A stretch of DNA of 11,674 nt from an uncultured Clostridia bacterium. GTDB taxonomy: Bacteria; Bacillota; Clostridia; Oscillospirales; Acutalibacteraceae. The stretch lies in NCBI GenBank assembly GCA_937875885.1, contig CALEIO010000161.1, positions 1 to 11,674 on the forward strand, in the 5' to 3' direction. The number at the start of each line of letters is the position of its first letter. Positions within the stretch are counted from its first letter, which is position 1. The translations under genes and the position numbers were made by a program. Shown here one piece after another: positions 1 through 6,661 of this stretch. The notes below the pieces were generated by a model. It saw only the letters and a program-made list of their open reading frames with translations, was not told the origin of the DNA and did no database searches.

Positions 1-1996
1 CCATATTACCAGATACATACTTGCTGTCTGTTGTGTACTGACCCTTCTGAAGTGCAGGGATTGCACGACGGATAGCATTAAGCTTCTGGATATGCTTTGC
101 AAGAGGATTGTTGAGGGTTGTTGCGACCTTGCCTGTAGCAGTATATTCGCTGAAATCTGTTGCTACAACTGTACCCTCGATGTTATCACCATAGTAAGCT
201 CTGCCTGTTGTTGACAAGGGAGCGCCGGGACCTACGTCGATAACCTGACCTGCCTGGAACTCAATCTCTGAACCGTAGTAAAGACAAGGAATTCCGCGGA
301 ATGTAAACATAAGGCAAAGGTTCTCTGCCCATGCCTGAGTACCACCGTTATAGCGAACTGTCTGACATCTGTCAGGACTGTAGTCGTGAGAATCAACGTA
401 AACAACGTTCCAGGTGGAGTCGTTATAGTACTTATCCTCTTCACGTGCTACGTTGTAAGCTTCGCTTGCTGTGTAGTAAGCCCAGTGCATGGGGAAGTCG
501 ATAACACCTGTGCCGTTAGCCTGTGAATAATCAGGTGTACGGTATGTAATTCCACTTAAGAATGCATTCTTGCTGTTGTAAGAAACTTCTCTTGTATTAT
601 ATGCACCGAAGTGGTCAATTGTCTTGCTGTAGTTGGATTCCCAGTTTGTGTTGCTCCAGTTGTTCTTCCAGGCAGAATCTGTTTCTTTCCAGGTGTAGAA
701 GAAGCAGGAGTCGGATGCACCGCCTTCGTTAAATGCGCCGTGGTATCTTGCACAAACTTCGCCGAAGAGATAGAAATTATCAATTGCTGTAAACTTGGGG
801 AAGTATGCATTGTTGAGAGTCCAGCGGTTGATATGCTTTTCTGTATCAAGACGGAAAGCATCAACACCCATATTCACATAGTCAAGATAAGTGCTTGTAA
901 GGTACTCTGCAACCTTGGGATTCTCTGTATTAATATCAACACAGTCACCGGCAATCTGTCCTGCCTGCTCGGTGTAGTTACCCCAGGACTGGGATTTTTC
1001 GTGATGATAATAGTTGTTTGTATCGTAGTTATCCTCTTTCATAACCTTGATTCTTGCATCATACTGCTGTGAACCTGTAAGGCTATCGTAGTTGGGATAT
1101 GCCTTTGCAAGAGTTGAATCGGGAAGAAGTTTCATACAGTCGATGGTCTCCAGATCCTGGATATCATCATACTCTTTCTCAAACATAGGAGCCAGGAAGG
1201 ATTCACCCAAGTTACCTGAATGGTTCCATACAACGTCCTGAATAATCTTCATATCTCTTGCATGAGCTTCGTCTAGAAGATCCTGATATGTAAAATCAGA
1301 GGACTCGTATCTTGCATCTACCTTTGAAAAGTTCATAGCGTGGTAGCCGTGGTAATCATAGCCTGATGCATTTTCTGCAATAGGTGTAATCCAGATTGCA
1401 GAGAAGCCCAGAGCTTTGATATAATCCAGTTTCTGTGCAAGACCTTTGAAGTCACCTCGCCATGCAGGGTCAGAATCGGGGTTATTTGCCTTTCCGTCGT
1501 CCCAGCAATGAACGTTGTTACCTGTGTCGCCGTCATAGAAACGGGTAGTAATTACAAAGTAGATTGTCTCTTCTCTGAAATCACCACGCTCTGCTTCGAT
1601 TGTTTCTGAAGATTTGCTCCAGCGACCATTTTTATAGTACCAATCACCTGTGTTACGGGCAAGTTCCTCTGAAAGCTGACCCTCAAGCTTATCGGTACCA
1701 TCAGTAAACATAATGTTTATCTTTGTGGTATCTGCAAAGGTATATTTGTACCAGTTTGCGCCCGATGCTGTGTCAGCGGTCATCTTAACTCCGGGATATG
1801 CTGTTTCCAGATTTTTGGGAAGTGCATTCCAGTAGTAGATATAGGGAGTACCCTCCTCATAATAATAGTGAATAGTGATTCCGCTTGCAGAAGTTTCTGC
1901 TATTTCGCTGTCTGCTGCAAAAGATGTATAAATGCCCATTCCAAGGCAAATTGCCAGACACAGCAATAGCGCAACAATTGATTTAATGCGTCTCAA
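1..1996 (-). CDS. Secreted GH13 alpha-amylase family enzyme, paralog 1 (3' end cut by window edge)
   Basis: Glycoside hydrolase family 13 enzyme expected to cut alpha-glucosidic bonds of starch outside the cell. I translated 665 codons without a stop; the C-terminus lies beyond base 1. TTG at 1994-1996 is chosen as start because AGGAGG (2005-2010) sits 8 nt upstream and the protein then opens with a signal peptide (RRIKS, hydrophobic core, FAA near residue 27). An N-terminal CBM26-like module follows (about 35-130, with IYYWNALP and NWYKYTF), then the (beta/alpha)8 barrel. GH13 region I is DVVWNH (D254, N258, H259), region II AFRLDTEKH (nucleophile D384), region III FGEV (acid E413) and region IV SHD (D538), so the catalytic triad is complete. 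It is last in the operon, 74 nt after its paralog (2071-4488). Judged from that paralog, about 140 residues are missing; whether they include a dockerin cannot be seen. Subfamily and exact product are not assigned. Confidence 0.93.
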   Translation of the reverse strand, partial: MRRIKSIVALLLCLAICLGMGIYTSFAADSEIAETSASGITIHYYYEEGTPYIYYWNALPKNLETAYPGVKMTADTASGANWYKYTFADTTKINIMFTDGTDKLEGQLSEELARNTGDWYYKNGRWSKSSETIEAERGDFREETIYFVITTRFYDGDTGNNVHCWDDGKANNPDSDPAWRGDFKGLAQKLDYIKALGFSAIWITPIAENASGYDYHGYHAMNFSKVDARYESSDFTYQDLLDEAHARDMKIIQDVVWNHSGNLGESFLAPMFEKEYDDIQDLETIDCMKLLPDSTLAKAYPNYDSLTGSQQYDARIKVMKEDNYDTNNYYHHEKSQSWGNYTEQAGQIAGDCVDINTENPKVAEYLTSTYLDYVNMGVDAFRLDTEKHINRWTLNNAYFPKFTAIDNFYLFGEVCARYHGAFNEGGASDSCFFYTWKETDSAWKNNWSNTNWESNYSKTIDHFGAYNTREVSYNSKNAFLSGITYRTPDYSQANGTGVIDFPMHWAYYTASEAYNVAREEDKYYNDSTWNVVYVDSHDYSPDRCQTVRYNGGTQAWAENLCLMFTFRGIPCLYYGSEIEFQAGQVIDVGPGAPLSTTGRAYYGDNIEGTVVATDFSEYTATGKVATTLNNPLAKHIQKLNAIRRAIPALQKGQYTTDSKYVSGNM

Positions 1997-2004
1997 TCTC
2001 TATT

Positions 2005-2010
2005 CCTCCT
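2005..2010 (-). promoter_or_regulatory. Ribosome binding site that fixes the TTG start of amylase paralog 1
   Basis: A perfect AGGAGG on the minus strand lies 8 nt before the TTG at 1996. No ATG in this frame gives a complete signal peptide, so the site decides the start. Confidence 0.8.
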
Positions 2011-2033
2011 GACTTGTGAATTTTGTTATATGC

Positions 2034-2059
2034 ATATTCAGCACAACTGCACCGAATAT
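2034..2059 (-). other. Imperfect stem-loop between the two amylase genes
   Basis: In the 74-nt spacer between the amylases, ATATTC and GAATAT pair (6 bp). An inner GCA/TGC pair (3 bp) closes a four-base loop, with a small asymmetric internal loop (3 and 1 nt) between the stems. No T-run follows, so it does not look like a terminator. It may only matter for mRNA processing or stability, or be chance in AT-rich sequence. Confidence 0.3.
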
Positions 2060-2070
2060 TCTCTGTGAAT

Positions 2071-4488
2071 TTACTTAAGGTATGTAAGACCTGAAGTCTC
2101 GCCAACTGCACCGTCAATGCCTGTAAAGCCTGTTGCACAGCACACATAAACTCTTAAGTTTGCAGTACCGATAGAAGATACTGTGAGTGTATTGTTTGTA
2201 ACGTTCTTTACATCACCCGTAATAGCGTCAATATACTTACCATTGGGGATATTCTTGAATGTAGCACCACCTGATACTGAAACAAGTGCCAAGCTGTCTA
2301 CACCCTCCTTTGCATCGGTAAAGCGGCGGATATATGCCATATTACCAGATACATACTTGCTGTCTGTTGTGTACTGACCCTTCTGAAGTGCGGGGATAGC
2401 ACGACGAACAGCGTTAAGTTTTGTAACGTGCTTTGCAAGGGGTGAATTAAGAGTGCTCTGCACCTTGCCTGTAGCTGTATATTCGCTGAAATCTGTAGCG
2501 GTTACAGAACCCTCCAGATAATCTCCGAAGTATGCTCTGCCTGTGGTTGACAAGGGGGCGTTGGGACCTACGTCCATAATAACACCCTTCTGGAATTCAA
2601 CCTCGCCGCCATAGTAAAGGCAAGGAATACCACGGAATGTAAACATAAGATTCATATTCTCTGCCCATGCCTGAGTACCGCCTGTGTAACGGGTGCTCTG
2701 GCTACTGTCGGGAGAATAGTCGTGTGACTCTACATAAACCACATTCCAGGTAGAATCGTTGTAGTACTTATCAGCTGCCTTTGCAATGGAGAATGCGCCT
2801 TTTGCATTGCTGAAACTCCAATGCATCTGGAAATCGATTGCACCCATACCTGAACTCTGTGAGTAATCGGGAGTATGGTATGTAATGCCACTTAAGAAAG
2901 CATTTGTTGATGTGGGCTGTCCGCTCATATCCTTATCATACTGCTTGTAGTGGTCAAAGGTAAGGTTCATATTCTCGTTGATTTCTTCGGCGGTAGCGTC
3001 CGGGCTGAAGTTCCAGTTATCCTTATACTTGGAATTTGTTTCGTCCCAGGTATAGAACTGAACAGACTCACACACGTGCTCGTTTCTGTACCATACATCG
3101 GTTGAACGGCAGCATATTTCGCCAAACATATAGAAATCGTGCTTACCCAACGCACTTGCAGCGCTGTTGATAGCATCGTTGAACATCATATTAAGAGAAA
3201 GTCTGGAAATATGACGTACAGTATCTACTCTGAATCCGTCAACACCCATTGCTATATAGTCGGAATATGTATCTGTAAGATACTTTGCTACTGCGGGATG
3301 TTCTGTGTTAAGGTCTACACAGTCACCTGCAATCTGTCCGTACTTATAGCTCCAATCGTCCCAGTTAGGGCTCTGCCAATAACCGCTGTGATAGTAGTTG
3401 TTGGGATTGTAGAGCTCATGGGTTGACATCTTATTCATTGAATAGTCAGAGTCAGCAGGCATAAGGCCTGTGCTGTTTCCGTTATTTGAAGAATATGTAA
3501 CATTCTTCATAAGATTAAGTCTTTGCTGATACTGGGTGCTGCCGGGCTGTTCCCAGTATTCCTCCGCAGAAGAAAGTCCGTAAGCATCAAGCAGATAATC
3601 TGTGGGAATCATAGACTCTTCCAGCACAGCAAGATCTTTGGTTGTGTCTTTTTCAAACAAAGGACAAAAATAACTTTCGCCGAAGTTACCTGTGTGCTGC
3701 CACACAACGTCCTGTATAATCTTCATTCCCTTTGAATGAGCTGCATCAATAAGGTCCTGATATGTAAAGTCTGAAGATTCATAACGTGCATCAACAGTTG
3801 TAAAATCCAATGCGTGATATCCGTGATAGTCATATCCCGAAGCATTGGTTACAACAGGTGTTATCCACACTGCAGAGAATCCCAGAGCTTTGATATAATC
3901 AAGCTTGTCTGCAAGGCCTTTGAAATCTCCTCTCCAGGCAGGGTCAGAGTCGGGGTTTCTTGCTTGTCCGTCGTCCCAGCAATGTACATTGTTGCCGGTA
4001 TCGCCGTCATAAAAACGGGTTGTAATTACAAAATATATGGTATCTTCACGAAAATCTCTGTAATCATATTCTCTGGGCACATCGGGATTATAGCTGTACC
4101 ATCTTCCCTCTTTGTACCACCACTCACCTGTGTTACGGGTAAGCTCACCTGAAAGCTGACCCTCTGCAGTTGAGGAGCCATCTGTAAACAGCACATTGAT
4201 TTTGGTGGAGTCCTTGAATGTATATTTGTACCAGTTTCCGCCTTCCTGGGTAGAATCTGCAGTCATCTTCACACCGGGGTATGCTGTCTCCAGATTTTTG
4301 GGGAGAGCATTCCAGTAGTAAATATAAGGTACAGTTTCGTTACATTTATAGTACACAGTAATTCCTGTGCCACTTTCGGCAGAAACATCGGCTACATCTT
4401 CGTCAGCAGCAGAAAATCCGGTAATGCCAAGGGAAACAGCAAGAGCAAAAACAAGTATTAAAGCAGCAAATCTTTTGAGTTTACTCAT
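2071..4488 (-). CDS. Secreted GH13 alpha-amylase family enzyme, paralog 2 (complete, 805 aa)
   Basis: Extracellular starch-cleaving enzyme of family GH13. Signal peptide at about 1-27 (SKLKR, hydrophobic core, FSA before ADE). CBM26-like starch-binding module at about 42-134, with aromatic cluster Y55/Y57/Y58/W59 and W86. The catalytic barrel spans roughly 148-690: region I DVVWQH (260-265), region II GFRVDTVRH (418-426, nucleophile D422), region III FGEI (acid E457), region IV ESHD (D590). A C-terminal beta domain runs to about 785. Two conserved positions differ from the family consensus: region I Asn is Gln264 and region II Lys is Arg425, both canonical in the neighbouring paralog. There is no dockerin, sortase motif or anchor, so the enzyme is probably released or held by its binding module. 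ATG start with AAGGAGG at 4496-4502, 12 nt after the upstream stop, so it is co-transcribed with the dockerin protein. Chain-length specificity cannot be judged from sequence alone. Confidence 0.96.
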   Translation of the reverse strand: MSKLKRFAALILVFALAVSLGITGFSAADEDVADVSAESGTGITVYYKCNETVPYIYYWNALPKNLETAYPGVKMTADSTQEGGNWYKYTFKDSTKINVLFTDGSSTAEGQLSGELTRNTGEWWYKEGRWYSYNPDVPREYDYRDFREDTIYFVITTRFYDGDTGNNVHCWDDGQARNPDSDPAWRGDFKGLADKLDYIKALGFSAVWITPVVTNASGYDYHGYHALDFTTVDARYESSDFTYQDLIDAAHSKGMKIIQDVVWQHTGNFGESYFCPLFEKDTTKDLAVLEESMIPTDYLLDAYGLSSAEEYWEQPGSTQYQQRLNLMKNVTYSSNNGNSTGLMPADSDYSMNKMSTHELYNPNNYYHSGYWQSPNWDDWSYKYGQIAGDCVDLNTEHPAVAKYLTDTYSDYIAMGVDGFRVDTVRHISRLSLNMMFNDAINSAASALGKHDFYMFGEICCRSTDVWYRNEHVCESVQFYTWDETNSKYKDNWNFSPDATAEEINENMNLTFDHYKQYDKDMSGQPTSTNAFLSGITYHTPDYSQSSGMGAIDFQMHWSFSNAKGAFSIAKAADKYYNDSTWNVVYVESHDYSPDSSQSTRYTGGTQAWAENMNLMFTFRGIPCLYYGGEVEFQKGVIMDVGPNAPLSTTGRAYFGDYLEGSVTATDFSEYTATGKVQSTLNSPLAKHVTKLNAVRRAIPALQKGQYTTDSKYVSGNMAYIRRFTDAKEGVDSLALVSVSGGATFKNIPNGKYIDAITGDVKNVTNNTLTVSSIGTANLRVYVCCATGFTGIDGAVGETSGLTYLK

Positions 4489-4495
4489 AAAGTTT

Positions 4496-4502
4496 CCTCC
4501 TT
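4496..4502 (-). promoter_or_regulatory. Ribosome binding site overlapping the upstream stop codon
   Basis: AAGGAGG for the 805-aa amylase overlaps two bases of the TAA stop (4501-4503) of the starch-binding protein gene. The arrangement suggests translational coupling of binding protein and enzyme. Confidence 0.75.
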
Positions 4503-6390
4503 ACCAGGCTACGTTCATTCCTGCAATATATTTCTGAATGTAGGTTGCATCCTTGATTGTAAGGTTACCGCTACCATCAACCTCTCCGTTTTCAAGTCCC
4601 TGTTCTGAAAGTTCAATAATATCAGCAATGTGCTTCTGAATTGCTGTGGTATCGCGGATATTTACAACTCCGTCGCAATCAGAGTCACCCTTAAGATATC
4701 CACCAACAATGGGATCTGTAGGAACGGGATCTGTAGGAACGGGGTCTGTGGGAACAGGATCTGTGGGAACGGGATCTGTAGGCTCGGGATCATCTGTCTT
4801 TTCGGTAACTGTGATTGTTGTGCTCTTCACAGTCAGAGTTCCCTCTGCATCCTTTACTGTCACCTCTACAACATATGTACCTTCAGCGTTAATCTCAAGA
4901 GCATAAGCTGCAGAAGAAGAGAAGTCCTTAACAGTTTCTCCGTTAACCTTGAAACTGTATGTGTAAGGTGCCACACCGCCAGATGCGGTTGCGTTTACGT
5001 TTACTGTGTAGCCTACTTCTGCCTTGCCTGATGTGCTGACTGTAGCGTTAAGCTCACCGGGTGCTGACAACTCTGCAACACAGTTATATTTATACGTTCT
5101 GGTAACTGTTGTGTTATCTGAATTCTGAACAGAAATTTCGATTTCATATTCGCCAAGGTCAGAAGGAGTAAACTTATACTGACTCTTGGTTGTGTAATAA
5201 GGAACGTTTGCAATCTTGCCTGCGGGATTCTTGATCTTCACCTTATAGAAGAGAAGATTTGTGCCTGTGTTACCGCCGCCTGCAGTTACATCAATTACAG
5301 CTTCCTTACCTTTTTCAAGCTCGTTGTTCTCTGAATTTGTGGGAGTAACGCTTACAGACTGAACAACAGGCTTAACCTCGGTTTTAATGTCGTTAACCTT
5401 AAAGGAAGCTGTCTGGCTTTTCTCATTTCCCGCTTCATCCTTAACATAGTAAGTGATTGTGTAAGTACCTGCTGTTTCGGGTGTCCATACAACAGAGCTA
5501 TCTGCGCTGTAATCGCTTACAACCTTGGTTGTGTTGTCAGCTGTAACATTGAACTTGTAAGAAAGTGCGCCCTCACCGCCACCTGCTACAATAGAAAGGT
5601 TAACATCCACACCTGTGTACTGAGGAGTTTCAGGAGTAGCATACACGCCCTTTATATGAAGCTGACTGGGGTCATAGAGAGTCCATTCGCCTGTTTTGTT
5701 GTTATACATCTGACCTGAACCCATATTTGTAAGGTTAGCAGTCTGGGAGCCTGAACCATCGTTGAAGATAACAAGCTTATATGAGCCCTCATACTCAAGC
5801 ATCCATATATCGTCGCCAATGTTGGTTGCTGCCATACCTGGCCAGGATTTGTTCTGGTCAGAAGAGCCTGTGGTCCACATATAAACATTAACAGTGCTCC
5901 AACCTGCATCGTTCTTGCAATAAATTACGCTGTTGCCCTCTGATACTATGGGAGCAGCGGGCTGTGTTTCAACGGGAGCAGTATGTGCAGGAGTTGTTTC
6001 TGCAGGCAGAGAGTCACCACCCTCAACCTCAACAGTTGTCCACGCACCGGTGCTGTTATTATAACAGCTGCCGTTACCCTGATATGTCATATCAGATGTC
6101 TGGGTACCGCTGCCATTATTGAAAATAACAGAATCCCAGTCACTTGTAAGGGTATATGACAACAGACCATCATCGGTTGTGGTCATTTTTTGACCGGGCC
6201 AACCTCCGTTATCTCCTGTGCCGTCTTTCCACATATAGCAGTAAACCTCAGACCAGCCTGCTGCATTTTCGCAGAAAATTGTGTCGCCGGTTGCTGCTGA
6301 TACCGAGGGGATAACAGCAAAAGAAACCATAGACATCAGCATAACCAGAATCAATAGGAATCCGCTTATTCTGTAATTTTTTCTTACCAT
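4501..6390 (-). CDS. Secreted dockerin protein with two CBM26-like starch-binding modules; no catalytic domain (629 aa)
   Basis: Probable starch-binding component of a cell-surface amylosome: it should grip starch and plug into a scaffoldin cohesin. ATG at 6390 is preferred over an in-frame TTG at 6423 because AGGAGG (6398-6403) is 7 nt upstream of the ATG. Order of parts: signal peptide 1-32 (VSA/AT); CBM26-like module 36-119 (W46, Y50, Y52, W54, WPG at 64-66, IFNNGSGTQT); Pro/Thr linker; second CBM26-like module 154-237 (W164, Y170, W172, WPG at 183-185, IFNDGSGSQT); three Ig-like repeats at about 245-333, 343-437 and 446-529; a linker with five PTDP units (about 537-560); a type I-like dockerin 565-627 with two EF-hand-like loops (D569-D580 and E603-D614), each followed by an IQKxIA helix. 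No glycosidase motif is present. It is first in the operon with two GH13 amylases. It resembles the dockerin-bearing starch-adherence proteins known from R. bromii, but identity to any of them is untested. Confidence 0.93.
   Translation of the reverse strand: MVRKNYRISGFLLILVMLMSMVSFAVIPSVSAATGDTIFCENAAGWSEVYCYMWKDGTGDNGGWPGQKMTTTDDGLLSYTLTSDWDSVIFNNGSGTQTSDMTYQGNGSCYNNSTGAWTTVEVEGGDSLPAETTPAHTAPVETQPAAPIVSEGNSVIYCKNDAGWSTVNVYMWTTGSSDQNKSWPGMAATNIGDDIWMLEYEGSYKLVIFNDGSGSQTANLTNMGSGQMYNNKTGEWTLYDPSQLHIKGVYATPETPQYTGVDVNLSIVAGGGEGALSYKFNVTADNTTKVVSDYSADSSVVWTPETAGTYTITYYVKDEAGNEKSQTASFKVNDIKTEVKPVVQSVSVTPTNSENNELEKGKEAVIDVTAGGGNTGTNLLFYKVKIKNPAGKIANVPYYTTKSQYKFTPSDLGEYEIEISVQNSDNTTVTRTYKYNCVAELSAPGELNATVSTSGKAEVGYTVNVNATASGGVAPYTYSFKVNGETVKDFSSSAAYALEINAEGTYVVEVTVKDAEGTLTVKSTTITVTEKTDDPEPTDPVPTDPVPTDPVPTDPVPTDPIVGGYLKGDSDCDGVVNIRDTTAIQKHIADIIELSEQGLENGEVDGSGNLTIKDATYIQKYIAGMNVAW
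4711..4785 (-). repeat. Five 15-bp tandem repeats encoding the PTDP linker
   Basis: Five consecutive 15-bp units (consensus on the plus strand GGGATCTGTAGGAAC) encode PTDPV-type pentapeptides, the spacer between the last Ig-like repeat and the dockerin. The first two units are identical; the others differ at one to three bases. The period is a multiple of three, so unit gain or loss would lengthen or shorten the linker without a frameshift. Confidence 0.9.
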
Positions 6391-6397
6391 AACAATT

Positions 6398-6403
6398 CCT
6401 CCT
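6398..6403 (-). promoter_or_regulatory. Ribosome binding site that fixes the ATG start at 6390
   Basis: AGGAGG on the minus strand with 7-nt spacing to the ATG. The alternative TTG start at 6423 has no comparable site and would put 11 extra residues before the basic start of the signal peptide. Confidence 0.85.
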
Positions 6404-6426
6404 GTAAAAGAATTATTTAACAATTA

Positions 6427-6474
6427 CCATATACGTAGCCTATACTACTATACATATTAATTATACATATATGG
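6427..6474. repeat. Inverted repeat in the leader of the amylase operon
   Basis: CCATATACG (6427-6435) and CATATATGG (6466-6474) form arms that pair over 9 positions including one G-U, separated by 30 nt. The right arm touches the putative -10 hexamer. It could be a regulator-binding dyad or an mRNA leader hairpin; the AT-richness of the region keeps confidence low. Confidence 0.3.
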
Positions 6475-6501
6475 TTATATTTTATTATTCTGTATAAGCA
6501 A
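6474..6501 (-). promoter_or_regulatory. Possible sigma-A-type promoter of the amylase operon
   Basis: On the minus strand TTGCTT (6496-6501) and TATAAC (6474-6479) are separated by 16 nt, in the only sizeable gap upstream of the starch genes and downstream of the rarA terminator. This would give a leader of roughly 75-80 nt. The -35 matches consensus only partly and the region offers other AT-rich hexamers, so the exact site is uncertain. Confidence 0.35.
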
Positions 6502-6564
6502 TATAACAATGTGCAAATAGCCAATGTTTTTATTCCTGTTTTATACAAGATATATAGCATTTTT

Positions 6565-6590
6565 TTATCCTGGATAATACAAATTTATCC
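6565..6590. promoter_or_regulatory. Triple TTATCC/GGATAA hexamer cluster, candidate operator
   Basis: TTATCC (6565-6570), GGATAA (6572-6577) and TTATCC (6585-6590) occur within 26 bp. The first two form a 13-bp palindrome around one central base; the second and third form a dyad with a 7-nt spacer. It lies about 65 bp upstream of the candidate -35. Symmetry suggests a protein-binding site, but no known regulator is recognised. Confidence 0.35.
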
Positions 6591-6614
6591 CGGGCACAGG
6601 AGTTTTGCAAACAA

Positions 6615-6648
6615 AAAAGGACAAAGCCATACCTGACCTTGTCCTTTT
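6615..6648 (-). terminator. Intrinsic terminator after rarA
   Basis: On the minus strand AAAAGGACAAGG pairs with CTTTGTCCTTTT over 12 positions (one G-U) around a 10-nt loop. The end of the stem and the bases after it give a T-rich tract (TTTTTTGTTT). It starts 14 nt after the rarA stop and separates the housekeeping operon from the starch operon. Confidence 0.88.
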
Positions 6649-6661
6649 AAGTAATATTCAG

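Noticed and set aside
611..1072. Plus-strand open frame antisense to amylase paralog 1
   Set aside because: It lies wholly inside a well-supported minus-strand gene; the translation is Cys/Val/Ile-rich with no domain, and no ribosome binding site was evident.
1..4488. One long amylase gene split by frameshift into two parts
   Set aside because: Each part has its own ribosome binding site, signal peptide, binding module and complete catalytic triad, so these are two paralogous genes.
4711..4785. CRISPR-like short repeats
   Set aside because: The units are contiguous without spacers and encode the PTDP linker in frame.
6391..6423. TTG start giving an 11-residue N-terminal extension of the dockerin protein
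   Set aside because: The ATG at 6390 has a perfect AGGAGG at 7 nt and starts directly with a signal peptide.
6541..6600. A second terminator formed by the GGATAA/TTATCC dyad
   Set aside because: The stem is only 6 bp and AT-rich; on the minus strand an A-rich tract follows rather than T-rich, and the strong terminator at 6615-6648 already ends rarA transcription.
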